Of a DNA stretch of 64,000 nucleotides, positions 9,782 to 17,908 are shown piece by piece; positions within the stretch are counted from its first letter, which is position 1, and every line of letters starts with the position of its first letter. The stretch lies in assembly GCA_016718825.1 (NCBI GenBank), contig JADKCL010000013.1, forward strand, positions 1 through 64,000, written 5' to 3'. The DNA is from Bacteroidota bacterium (GTDB lineage: Bacteria; Bacteroidota; Bacteroidia; J057; JADKCL01). A program made the position numbers and the translations under genes. The notes beneath the pieces are model-generated. The model did not search any database and was not told where the DNA came from. It was given only the letters and a program-made list of their open reading frames with translations.

Positions 9782-10438
9782 ATGCCGTTTATAGCTTTGC
9801 CAGATATCGACCGCCAAGTGCTCTTGGGCATGTGGAAGGTGAATGAACCGGAAGATTACTTTCGTGCACGACTCAATATCTACGAGAATGAGGACCGGAT
9901 TCTCAAGGGAATTTCGCATCCGCAGAAGCGACTGGAATGGTTGAGCAGCCGACTCTGCCTCAAGGAACTGCTACAGATTCGGCACAAGGTCGAATCTTTG
10001 AATGCACCTACGGGGCAGCCCTACCTCAGTGACCATTCGTTCAATATTTCTTATAGCCATTCCAATATGTATTCAGGTGCGATTGCCTCTGACCAATGTT
10101 TGGTTTCGATGGACTTGGAAGACCTGAGCAAGGAGCGAAATCTCAAAACGCGGTTCCTGTTTATGCACCCTTCGGAGTTGGAATACTTTGACCGCTCCAC
10201 CGATATGCGTGCATTTTTCTTAATTTGGAGCGCCAAAGAGACGTTGTACAAGATTTACACAAAAAAGGGCATTGTTTTCAAGGAAAACCTCCTGATCAAT
10301 CAAGAACAGAAACAGATTGAACAAAGCGGCACGGTTTCTGGTATACTTAAGGCAGATGGAATTGAGAAAGTTTACACGATCTACTACACTTTTTTTCCTG
10401 GCGTGTTGCTCACTTACACTTTTGATCCAATCGTGTAG
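9782..10438 (+). CDS. 4'-phosphopantetheinyl transferase (Sfp-like)
   Basis: This 218-residue enzyme should transfer phosphopantetheine from CoA to a serine of carrier proteins. The family order of motifs is visible: GQPYLS (78-83, usually GKP), NISYSHS (88-94), the Mg-binding SMDLED (Asp111, Glu113; usually GIDxE) and WSAKETLYK (Glu153, with the conserved WxxKEA/TxxK pattern). Length matches Sfp/AcpT-type enzymes. No polyketide or fatty-acid synthase gene is nearby, so it may serve the general acyl carrier protein. The last 83 bases also encode the start of the next gene in another frame. Confidence 0.85.
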   Translation: MPFIALPDIDRQVLLGMWKVNEPEDYFRARLNIYENEDRILKGISHPQKRLEWLSSRLCLKELLQIRHKVESLNAPTGQPYLSDHSFNISYSHSNMYSGAIASDQCLVSMDLEDLSKERNLKTRFLFMHPSELEYFDRSTDMRAFFLIWSAKETLYKIYTKKGIVFKENLLINQEQKQIEQSGTVSGILKADGIEKVYTIYYTFFPGVLLTYTFDPIV

Positions 10439-10904
10439 CCAAGCCACAAGTCAAGGTGCTGGCGTCGACGCGCCCGCTCCGCAGGTCGGTATTGAAGCCG
10501 TCGAATTGCGTGACCTGATCACAAAGTCCAAACGGCCCTATGTATTGCTCAATTTTTTTGCCACTTGGTGCAGGCCCTGCAAAGCAGAACTTCCAGATCT
10601 TGTTGAGCTTCAGAATGATCCTAAATCAGAAACCGAAGTGATCCTCGTCTCCATCGACAATACGGAAGACATCCGTTCGAAATTGAAGGGCTTTTTAGGC
10701 GATGTGGGGGTCAATTTCAAGACCTACGCAAAGGCCGGCGGCGAGGCAAGTCTGATCAAGCATTTCTATCCGATGTGGGATGACCGCATTCCCTTGTCCT
10801 TGATTTACAATAAACAAGGGCAACTTTTGGAGGCGATCACCGGCCTCACCGACCGAAGCGAGATTGAACTGATTGTGAACAAACACAAACAATTGGGGAG
10901 CTGA
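10356..10904 (+). CDS. TlpA-like thioredoxin-fold lipoprotein
   Basis: This 182-residue envelope thiol-disulphide protein starts at ATG 10356, where MELRKFTRSTTLFFLACCSL begins a lipoprotein signal ending in the lipobox IQSC (Cys27). A thioredoxin domain follows with FFATWCRPCKAELPDL, so the active site is Cys-Arg-Pro-Cys. Likely roles are reduction of periplasmic disulphides, for example in cytochrome maturation; the partner is not visible. The signal peptide coding sequence overlaps the end of the phosphopantetheinyl transferase gene by 83 bases. Another thioredoxin-fold gene begins 3 bases after its stop, so the three genes are probably one transcript. Confidence 0.87.
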   Translation: MELRKFTRSTTLFFLACCSLTLLIQSCSQATSQGAGVDAPAPQVGIEAVELRDLITKSKRPYVLLNFFATWCRPCKAELPDLVELQNDPKSETEVILVSIDNTEDIRSKLKGFLGDVGVNFKTYAKAGGEASLIKHFYPMWDDRIPLSLIYNKQGQLLEAITGLTDRSEIELIVNKHKQLGS

Positions 10905-10907
10905 GCC

Positions 10908-11498
10908 ATGAATCTCAAAAAAATATTTCTCACACTTGGCTTGATTTGGCTGTCGATGCAATTTGCGCAAGGGCAATCGCTTGATTCGCTTTCCCTCCGC
11001 AACGTAGACAGCAACATGGTGAGCATGAAGTCGTTTGCGGAGAAGAAGGCACTTGTGCTGGTGTTTACTGGTAATCACTGTGTTTACTCCAAAAAATATG
11101 AGGATCGTTTGATCCGAATCGCCAAAGAATTCATGGTCAAGGACATCGGTTTTTGTTTGGTCAATTCCAATGACCCCGAATTGAGTCAGGACGACCGCTG
11201 GAGTTTGATGCGTGATAGAGCAAAAGAAAAGGAATACCCATGTCCGTATCTCTATGACAGCAACGGTATGCTTGCCAAATTGATGGGAGCAACCAAGAAC
11301 CCGGAAGTTTTTGTTTTGCGTCGCGTGGAGAAGCAATGGGAAGTGCTCTACAGCGGCAAAATTGACGATAATCCTTTGATCGAAGACAAAGTGCAGCGGC
11401 AATTCCTCGTTGAGGAACTTGCTCGGGTAGTGAATGGCGACTTTGCGCCTGTGGCTACCGAACCTGCCGTTGGCTGCAACATCAAAATGAAAGAGTGA
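10908..11498 (+). CDS. Exported redoxin-like protein with a CVYS site
   Basis: This is a 196-residue thioredoxin-fold protein. A signal peptide (MNLKKIFLTLGLIWLSMQFAQGQ) is followed by VLVFTGNHCVYSKKYEDRL, the active-site region of the NHCPYxKxYEDR subgroup of AhpC/TSA-like proteins. Cys58 is the likely nucleophile, and the normal second cysteine of a CxxC is Ser61. Other cysteines are Cys83 and Cys112 (EYPCPYLYD); Cys112 might serve as resolving residue, which is inference. The start codon follows the previous stop by 3 bases, so the two redox proteins are probably co-translated and may act on the same periplasmic substrates. The gene ends before a strong hairpin. Confidence 0.75.
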   Translation: MNLKKIFLTLGLIWLSMQFAQGQSLDSLSLRNVDSNMVSMKSFAEKKALVLVFTGNHCVYSKKYEDRLIRIAKEFMVKDIGFCLVNSNDPELSQDDRWSLMRDRAKEKEYPCPYLYDSNGMLAKLMGATKNPEVFVLRRVEKQWEVLYSGKIDDNPLIEDKVQRQFLVEELARVVNGDFAPVATEPAVGCNIKMKE

Positions 11499-11526
11499 TC
11501 GGCTGAAAAGCGGTTGCAATCAAATA

Positions 11527-11570
11527 GCGAAGGGGGCGCTCACATCACACGGTGTGAGCGCCCCCTTCGC
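11527..11570. terminator. Perfect 18-bp hairpin between convergent genes, probable bidirectional terminator
   Basis: An 18-base arm (11527-11544) is perfectly complementary to 11553-11570 around an 8-base loop. It lies 28 bases after the redoxin stop and 28 bases before the mqnC stop on the other strand. There is no long T run on either side. The end of the right arm plus flank, CTTCGCTAAAC (11565-11575), is repeated directly at 11584-11594. Confidence 0.65.
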
Positions 11571-11598
11571 TAAACATTCGCCTCTTCGCTAAACCAGA

Positions 11599-12735
11599 TC
11601 AAGCCAAGACCTTGTCCATCAACACCGCAGGTGTTTCACGGAAGCGGTAGAGTTGATCCCGGAGTTTGGGCGTGAATCCAGCCTGCTGAATGCACTTTTG
11701 AATTTCCTCTGAGCTGAACCTGAACGGCGCGCCCGCGGCGGAGACGACGTTTTCTTCGATCATGATTGATCCAAAGTCGTTGGCGCCTGCATGCAGGCAA
11801 ACCTGTGCAACCTCGGGACCGACGGTGAGCCAACTGGCCTGGATATTGGTGATGTTGGGCAGCATGATGCGGCTCAGACTCAACATGCGCAGGTATTCTT
11901 GCGCCGTCACTTCGTTTTTGATCCCCTTGACGCGGTTCAGGAGTGTGCCGTCGTCTTGGTAGGGCCAAGGAATGAAAGCCAGAAATCCATTTGCAGTTGC
12001 TGGCTTTTCGCTCTGCACCTGCCTGATGCGTACCAAATGGTCAAAACGTTCTTCGATCGTTTCGACGTGCCCAAACATCATCGTCGCGGAGGTGGTGATG
12101 TCCAGTTTGTGGCATTCCCGCATCACGTTGAGCCATTCTTCTCCGAGGCATTTGCCGTTGGAAATGATACGACGCACGCGGTCGGCGAGGATCTCGGCAC
12201 CGGCACCGGGCAAGGAGTCGAGGCCTGCGGCCTTGAGCCGCGTCAGTGTTTCATGGTAGCTCAGTCCGCTCAGCTCCGAAATATGCACAATTTCGGGGGG
12301 GCCAAGCGAATGCAAACGCAGGTTGGGATACCAAGATTTGAGTTTGCGGAACAGCTGCTCATAGAAGTCGATTCCCAAATCAGGGTGGTGACCACCTTGC
12401 AACAGCAATTGATCGCCTCCCAAGGCGAAGGTCTCTTCAATTTTGCGACGATAAGTTTCGTCGTCGGTGATGTAAGCGCGGTCCTTGAACTTCTCGGTTG
12501 GCGGAACGAAGAAATTGCAAAACTTGCAATTGGCGACGCAAACGTTGGTCGTGTTCACGTTCCGGTCGATCTGCCAAGTCACGATCCCGGGGGTATCCTG
12601 CTTTTTGATCTTCCGAATCTCATTGGCGACGTACATCAAATCAGGCAAATTTGCATGATGGTAGAGATGTACACCTTCCTCCAAGCTGAGGTGTTCGAGC
12701 AGGAGTGCCCTGTCAAGAAGTTGTTGGGTATTCAT
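11599..12735 (-). CDS. mqnC: Cyclic dehypoxanthinyl futalosine synthase (radical SAM, menaquinone pathway)
   Basis: This 378-residue radical SAM enzyme cyclises dehypoxanthine futalosine in the futalosine route to menaquinone. The cluster ligands are CVANCKFC (Cys66, Cys70, Cys73). Family blocks are all present: LLQGGHHPDLGI, LGPPEI, AGLDSLPGAGAEIL, MMFGHVET, FLAFIPWPYQ and GANDFGSIMIEENVVSAAG. These fit MqnC better than the related MqnE. The start is ATG 12735 with AAGGGAA five bases upstream; a TTG 13 codons earlier is also open. Its start lies 42 bases after the dnaN stop on the same strand, so it may be read from the dnaN promoter. Other mqn genes are not in the window. Confidence 0.92.
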   Translation of the reverse strand: MNTQQLLDRALLLEHLSLEEGVHLYHHANLPDLMYVANEIRKIKKQDTPGIVTWQIDRNVNTTNVCVANCKFCNFFVPPTEKFKDRAYITDDETYRRKIEETFALGGDQLLLQGGHHPDLGIDFYEQLFRKLKSWYPNLRLHSLGPPEIVHISELSGLSYHETLTRLKAAGLDSLPGAGAEILADRVRRIISNGKCLGEEWLNVMRECHKLDITTSATMMFGHVETIEERFDHLVRIRQVQSEKPATANGFLAFIPWPYQDDGTLLNRVKGIKNEVTAQEYLRMLSLSRIMLPNITNIQASWLTVGPEVAQVCLHAGANDFGSIMIEENVVSAAGAPFRFSSEEIQKCIQQAGFTPKLRDQLYRFRETPAVLMDKVLA

Positions 12736-12777
12736 TTCCCTTGAGTTTGGAGGTAAAACCTCCAAGTCCGCCAATTG

Positions 12778-13911
12778 TTAGGCGTTGGTGTAGGAATTCA
12801 GCATGACCGGCATGACGAGCATGAGCAGGTCTTCACCTTCGTTTTGACGGCTTGGCAACACGATGCCTGCACGGTTGGGTGTGCTCATTTCCATGTGCAC
12901 TTCCTCGGTGGATGCATTGTTGATGATCTCGATCAACAAAGAGGCATTGAAGCCGATCTCGAGATCGCCGCCTTCGTAGTGGCATTTCAGTGTTTCCTTG
13001 GCTTCGTTGGCGAAGTCGAGGTCCTCAGCACTCACGGTCAACTCACTGCCCGAGGCTTTGAAGCGCACTTGGTGGCTGGTCTTATTGGCGAAAATGTTGA
13101 CCCTTTTGAGGGTTCCGAGCAATTCCGAGCGGCTGATCATCAGTCGGTTGGGGTTGTCGGTTGGGATCACATTCTGATATTCAGGATATTTTTGGTCGAT
13201 CAAACGGCAGACGAGCAACATCGAGCTGCTACGGAAAAACGCATTCGCCTGATTGTACTCAATACGCACAGGTTCCTCGTTGTTTTCGAAGCTGCTTTTG
13301 ACCAAGTTCAAGGCCTTTTGTGGAACAATGAAGCTTGCAGGATCCTTGACGGTGATGTCCACGCGGCGGTAACGAACCAATCGGTGGGCATCCGTGGCAA
13401 CAAATGTGAGTCCGTCTGGGCTCAAGTTAAAGTAGATCCCGTTCAAAGCAGCCTTGTCCTCGTCGGTCGAAGCGGCAAACAGCGTATTGTTGATCGCAGC
13501 AAGCAACGCTTTGGCAGGCAAGGCAGCAGCTTGGGTATCTTCTGGAACTGGAATTTTTGGGAAATCCAGACCGTTTTCGCCGCTCAGCTTGTACTTGCCC
13601 GTTTCGGAGCTCAGTTCGATCGCAAACGTGTCGTCGTCGATGCTGAAGGTAATCGGCTGATCGGGAAGCGCCTTCAAAATGTCCAGCAAAATCTTGGCAG
13701 GAACGGCAATTTTGATGTTGCCGCCACGTGACTCGATCTGCAAGGACGTCTGCATGGAAATCTCCAAATTGGTCGTGGAGATGGTAAGCTTTCCGTCTGC
13801 GATGTCAAACAAGAAGTTTTCTATGATTGGCAACACCGAGCGGCTAGGGATCACCCCTGAAATCTTACTCAACTGCTTCAACAATCCCGAGGACGAAACG
13901 ATGAAATTCAT
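12778..13911 (-). CDS. dnaN: DNA polymerase III sliding clamp (beta subunit)
   Basis: This 377-residue protein forms the dimeric ring that tethers DNA polymerase III to DNA. Three clamp domains are evident in order: MNFIVSSSGLLKQLSKI with SRSVLPIIENFLFD, then GIYFNLSPDGLTFVATDAHRL in the middle, and a last domain ending LLMLVMPVMLNSYTNA. The usual C-terminal hydrophobic pocket sequence is slightly changed and extended (MPVMLNSYTNA in place of a terminal MPMRL-like end). ATG 13911 is chosen over an upstream non-ATG start because a consensus promoter ends about 25 bases ahead of it. It stands alone rather than next to dnaA, and mqnC follows on the same strand. Confidence 0.96.
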   Translation of the reverse strand: MNFIVSSSGLLKQLSKISGVIPSRSVLPIIENFLFDIADGKLTISTTNLEISMQTSLQIESRGGNIKIAVPAKILLDILKALPDQPITFSIDDDTFAIELSSETGKYKLSGENGLDFPKIPVPEDTQAAALPAKALLAAINNTLFAASTDEDKAALNGIYFNLSPDGLTFVATDAHRLVRYRRVDITVKDPASFIVPQKALNLVKSSFENNEEPVRIEYNQANAFFRSSSMLLVCRLIDQKYPEYQNVIPTDNPNRLMISRSELLGTLKRVNIFANKTSHQVRFKASGSELTVSAEDLDFANEAKETLKCHYEGGDLEIGFNASLLIEIINNASTEEVHMEMSTPNRAGIVLPSRQNEGEDLLMLVMPVMLNSYTNA

Positions 13912-13936
13912 AAGCTGAAATCTACTATTTGAGGGG

Positions 13937-13967
13937 CAAATGTAAACATTCGAGGACAAGCAGCCAA
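13937..13967 (-). promoter_or_regulatory. Bacteroidota-type promoter of dnaN
   Basis: On the minus strand TTG (13967-13965), a 20-base spacer and TACATTTG (13944-13937) match TTG / TAnnTTTG exactly. The dnaN ATG is about 25 bases downstream. Confidence 0.75.
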
Positions 13968-13993
13968 CTTATTTTTCCCACAGTCGCTCCTTG

Positions 13994-15121
13994 TCAACCT
14001 TCTTGTTTTAAGTCATCGACATAGCGCAAGAGCCGTTGCGCAAGCGCTTTGGGTGCATAGTGTTGCATGGCCCAATCATATCCTGCTGCGCCAATTTCCT
14101 TCATTTTCTCAGGGTCATTGAGCACATCAATGGCCTTTTGCGGGTTTCGCAGGTCCACGCCGAGGTAGTGCTGGAAATTGACCGGCATCTCCGGCAGTCG
14201 GATGCGGTACTTTTCAAAGTCAACATTGACGGCCATACTTTTGGCAGCAAAGGCTTCCCAGATGCGCCAGGAGTCCCATTGGTAGATGCGGTAGGTATGG
14301 TCGGTATGCAATCCGATTTTTTTGGCAATGTTGTTCATCCGCCCGATCGAAGCTGCACTCTCCACGAAGTAGTTGATAAATTTCCAGGTGTACCAACCCC
14401 AAATTGATGGTTTGATGAAAAAGTCCCCTCCAAAAGCAGATGTGGCCAAACTGCGTCCGATTCGGTCCAAATAAGCTTCATTGTGGCGTCCAGCACTTTG
14501 CCAGACCACATATTCGCTGAAATCTTTGCTGTGTTCCAAAGGTTCCCAATCAAAGGTTTCCCGTGTGGTGTCAATCCGGCGTTGGTCGAGCTTGTCAAAC
14601 ACCCATTCCTTGGCCCGTTGCCGCACTGAATGCGAATTCCGGTAATTCAGACAAATCTTGTCTTCCTTGGGGAGGTCCGGACGCGAAAGCGAAATCATGT
14701 GATTCGTCATCCCGTAAGCCCAAGGCCGAAAGTTTTTGGGATATGGAATGCCTTCGTAAATGAACGTGAGAATGAGGTCGAATTTCTTGTAAATCGGCTT
14801 GAACATCTGCTTCTGCATCACCATTCCGTCTCCAGTGGAGATGAAAACCTTCTTCCCGGGGGCATCAAAATAGGCCTGTGGAAATTTTCCGTCGCCGTAG
14901 GTCAGGTATTGCTCGGTAAGGATGAGGATGTCTGCATCATTGGGACCCAATGCCGGATCTTGCTTGAATAAAATGTTTCCGTCTGCCTCGCGCCAGTAGT
15001 CCGTATTGGCCCCAAAGGTGATGCCAAGTTCCCGCATGCCCTGCGCCATGCCGATCGCATTGTGCTGATAGCCCATCTTCGAAATCGGCTGCACGAAAAA
15101 ATATACCTTGGGTAGACGCAT
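13994..15121 (-). CDS. Glycosyltransferase-like protein (GT-B type, function uncertain)
   Basis: This 375-residue cytoplasmic protein has no signal peptide. The N-terminal half (KVYFFVQPISKMGYQHNAIG, then ILILTEQYL and KKVFISTGDG) and the C-terminal half (RIYQWDSWRIWEAFAAKSMAVNVDF, ending in the helix EKMKEIGAAGYDWAMQHYAP) have the shape of GT-B glycosyltransferases. The Glu-containing segment RIWEAFAAKSMAV sits where donor-sugar phosphate contacts usually are. The substrate cannot be assigned. It lies between gldA-F-G-DUF4340 and dnaN on the same strand with 91 and 82-base gaps. A weak promoter-like TTG-N17-TATCTTGC precedes it, so it may be transcribed separately. Confidence 0.6.
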   Translation of the reverse strand: MRLPKVYFFVQPISKMGYQHNAIGMAQGMRELGITFGANTDYWREADGNILFKQDPALGPNDADILILTEQYLTYGDGKFPQAYFDAPGKKVFISTGDGMVMQKQMFKPIYKKFDLILTFIYEGIPYPKNFRPWAYGMTNHMISLSRPDLPKEDKICLNYRNSHSVRQRAKEWVFDKLDQRRIDTTRETFDWEPLEHSKDFSEYVVWQSAGRHNEAYLDRIGRSLATSAFGGDFFIKPSIWGWYTWKFINYFVESAASIGRMNNIAKKIGLHTDHTYRIYQWDSWRIWEAFAAKSMAVNVDFEKYRIRLPEMPVNFQHYLGVDLRNPQKAIDVLNDPEKMKEIGAAGYDWAMQHYAPKALAQRLLRYVDDLKQEG

Positions 15122-15212
15122 TCTCTGGGAAATTCAAATTTTCCCTCGCAAGATAGCGAATTTGAGATTTGACAACGCGGCATTCAAATCCCGAATGCGG
15201 GCATCACAACGT

Positions 15213-16178
15213 TTAGGGCTGCGGGACGCCCGCTGCAAAAAATCCTTTGGACTTCAAAAACGGATCAATCACAAAATGTTGCACCGTGAGCAAGTCCTTT
15301 TTTCCCTCGATGAAGGCAAAAAAGTTTGCAGGTGAATCTTCCCTTGCGAAAAGCAGGAGGGAGGTGCGGGCGCCTGCTGTCGTTTCGACTGTGAATTGGG
15401 CATCCGGAACGCGTTTGGTCAGCGAGTCCATCATTTTGGGGTACTGCGTATCGGCAAAGGTCTCGGCATTGATCTTGCCTTGAAACAGTGCCAAATAGTT
15501 CGCGATCCGGCTTGAATCAGCGAATTGCCCGTCCCCCAGACGCCATTTCCCAGCCTCCAGCCGCAGCGCAAAACTCTGCGAAAGCGTATCATTGGCATAA
15601 GTTGCAGCAACCGATTTCAAGTCTTCTCCCTTCAGATTCCAAATTCCGCGGTCCCGCCAATCCGATTCATTCGTAGAATAATAAATCGAGACATAGCCGT
15701 CCAAGGCCGGTTTGGAAACCATGTAGCACTTGTCAGAAAACTCCATCTTGAAGATGTTTGCCGTCTGTTGATTGTTGGCCGGGCCGATCAGGTAATCCTT
15801 GAGCAGCTTGCCTTCCTTGTCCCAGATTTTGACATGGGTATGGTTGCGCTTGAGCAAGCTCAATGAAGTTGCTTGGGCCTTATTCGAAATCGGTTCCTTC
15901 ACCCGAATGTCTGTCAATGTCTTGAGAAAGTCATTCACCTGGATCAAACTCGCATCATACTTGCCATTCAGTTTCCATTCGTTCTCGCCGGCACGCTCCA
16001 ACGTCACCTTGGATTCGCTGATCGTCGCCTTCACCAGTTCGATTTCAACCTTGCCCACCGTTTTGGCGTCTGCAATGTGGAACTCATTGTCAGGGCCATG
16101 CCATTGGTAGGCGAAAACAAAATAGGCACCCACCAAGGCGATCAAAGCAGCAAGGAGCAGGAGGGTTTTCTTTTTCAT
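15213..16178 (-). CDS. DUF4340 domain protein, last gene of the gld operon
   Basis: This 321-residue protein is anchored by one N-terminal helix (MKKKTLLLLAALIALVGAYFVFAY). The rest is a periplasmic beta-rich region with paired repeats (VEIELVKATISESKVTLERA and GIWNLKGEDLKSVAATYAND), as expected for DUF4340. The start codon overlaps the gldG stop by 4 bases (ATGA), so translation is coupled. DUF4340 proteins recur next to GldG-like ABC components; a role as an accessory part of the same transporter is inferred, with no known biochemical activity. Confidence 0.82.
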   Translation of the reverse strand: MKKKTLLLLAALIALVGAYFVFAYQWHGPDNEFHIADAKTVGKVEIELVKATISESKVTLERAGENEWKLNGKYDASLIQVNDFLKTLTDIRVKEPISNKAQATSLSLLKRNHTHVKIWDKEGKLLKDYLIGPANNQQTANIFKMEFSDKCYMVSKPALDGYVSIYYSTNESDWRDRGIWNLKGEDLKSVAATYANDTLSQSFALRLEAGKWRLGDGQFADSSRIANYLALFQGKINAETFADTQYPKMMDSLTKRVPDAQFTVETTAGARTSLLLFAREDSPANFFAFIEGKKDLLTVQHFVIDPFLKSKGFFAAGVPQP

Positions 16179-17905
16179 AGTTGTTGCAGGCGTCTGTTTT
16201 TGTAGCTGCGCAAGAAGTAGCGTGTGACGCCAAACAGGATCACGAGCAAAATCGGCAGGCCGAGGTTCACCAAGCGCAGCGTCAACTCCTTGCCGCGGGT
16301 TTTCTCGGGATCGAGTTCGCGGTCATTGAATTGGCGCACACGGAGTTTGGTGAGCAGATCCTGCCCGGTCATGATGTCGATCAAGTTGATCATCACCTGC
16401 TTGTTTTCCTCGGGCAGCGGCATCACATTCGGACCCAATTGTTCCCCGACGGCAAATTCACCATCTGAAATGACCACCACCTGCGGATTGCGGCCATTCA
16501 TCGTTGTTGCCAAAAACGCCTCCTGCGGCGGATTGGGGGCCATCGAGTCCCGTGGCACGCCACGTCCGGCAAAGTTGGATCGGAATTGACCTTCGACGAG
16601 CAAACCCATGATCTGGGCGCCGCTGGTGTACAGGTTCGCATCGGGCCTGGCCCGCAATTCCTGATCGATATTGATGAATTGGCGTCCCTCCTTGTTCCAC
16701 GAGCGTTGCGAACTTTTGAACAGGACCGTCTTGCGAATGCCTTCAATGTTAAAAGTGTCGATGCTCGCAGGGTAGCGCATGAGCAGGCGTGACACATAAC
16801 GCGTCGCAGGATGCCCGCTCAGGTTGCGAATCATCGGGAACCACGGCCAATAGGCCTTGCGTTGCTCATTGCCGTAGGATGCAGTGTACGATCCTGCGGT
16901 GATCATGCCGCATTGCATGTCCTTGACCAAATTGTAATTGAGCTTCACCCCCCATTTCATCAACATATCGTCCAGGTTCGTGGCACGCAAATCCGTGAGC
17001 GTACTCGCCTGATCCCCAATGGTGAAATCGAGGATTTCATGGTCCATGGCAAAGATCACTTTGCCCCCGCGCATCAGGTACTGGTCGATTTCGTATTTCT
17101 CGCGTTCGGTCAAAGCGCCTTGCGGTTGCATTACGAGCAAGAGGTCAAGAATGCTCGGGCCGATCGGTTTCCCTTGGCGCAAATCCACGCGGATCACATT
17201 GTAATAGTGGTCAATGTCGTTGTACAAGTCGCTCATCCGCTCCTTGGGATATTCTCCGTGGCCGGTGAGCAGCCCGATGGTCTTGTATTTTTCGCGGCTG
17301 AGGTTGTAAATCGTCGTGAGCAAATTGTACTCAAAGCGCTGCAGTGCGCAAGGCACATCAAAGTCGGGTTGACCCTCTTGCGACATATAAGTACAACCGT
17401 GAATCAGGTTGATCATCACGTCCTTTTGCTTGTAAGTGACCATTGCAAAGGGCAAAACCTGCACCTCTTGCTGATTGGTGTAGGACGTCGGCATGCGCAA
17501 GCGGAAGGGATAAAGGCCCTTCGCTGCAAATCGCTGGATAATACCTTGATCTTCGCCCGGATCCACAAATTGATAATCAAGATGGCCGTTGGAGCTGATG
17601 GTCAGCTCTTCCAACAAGGTGCGCATCCCGTCTTCGAATTGTTTGTAGTGCGTAGGCAATTCGCCGCCGTAATAAATGGTCACATAAGCCTGCTCGGGCA
17701 AAGTGTCGAGGTAGGATTCGCTGACCTCGGAAATCGTGTGACGGCTGTCGTCGGTAAGGTCAAAACGGCGGAAAATGCTGCTGGAGAATGCGTTGAGCAC
17801 CACGACAATGCCGACAACGATCACCAATTGGATGGCAAAGTTGAATTTTGTCTTCTGCTTCGCGGTCGAAGGCTTGGACGGAGTCGCTTTTTCGTCTGGA
17901 TTCAT
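16175..17905 (-). CDS. gldG: Gliding motility ABC transporter component GldG
   Basis: This 576-residue protein has a short basic cytoplasmic head, a membrane helix (about 24-44), a long periplasmic region and a second helix near the C-terminus (LVNLGLPILLVILFGVTRYFL). The periplasmic part holds DUF4350-like segments (TIGLLTGHGEYP, LLLVMQPQGALTEREKYEID, GGKVIFAMDHE). In Flavobacterium, GldA, GldF and GldG form an ABC-type complex needed for gliding; what it transports is unknown. It begins 3 bases after the gldF stop and overlaps the DUF4340 gene, a fully coupled operon. Confidence 0.9.
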   Translation of the reverse strand: MNPDEKATPSKPSTAKQKTKFNFAIQLVIVVGIVVVLNAFSSSIFRRFDLTDDSRHTISEVSESYLDTLPEQAYVTIYYGGELPTHYKQFEDGMRTLLEELTISSNGHLDYQFVDPGEDQGIIQRFAAKGLYPFRLRMPTSYTNQQEVQVLPFAMVTYKQKDVMINLIHGCTYMSQEGQPDFDVPCALQRFEYNLLTTIYNLSREKYKTIGLLTGHGEYPKERMSDLYNDIDHYYNVIRVDLRQGKPIGPSILDLLLVMQPQGALTEREKYEIDQYLMRGGKVIFAMDHEILDFTIGDQASTLTDLRATNLDDMLMKWGVKLNYNLVKDMQCGMITAGSYTASYGNEQRKAYWPWFPMIRNLSGHPATRYVSRLLMRYPASIDTFNIEGIRKTVLFKSSQRSWNKEGRQFINIDQELRARPDANLYTSGAQIMGLLVEGQFRSNFAGRGVPRDSMAPNPPQEAFLATTMNGRNPQVVVISDGEFAVGEQLGPNVMPLPEENKQVMINLIDIMTGQDLLTKLRVRQFNDRELDPEKTRGKELTLRLVNLGLPILLVILFGVTRYFLRSYKNRRLQQL

Positions 17906-17908
17906 GGC

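Noticed and set aside
12775..13731. 318-codon plus-strand frame opposite dnaN
   Set aside because: dnaN is certain; the opposite frame has no start signal, promoter or motif.
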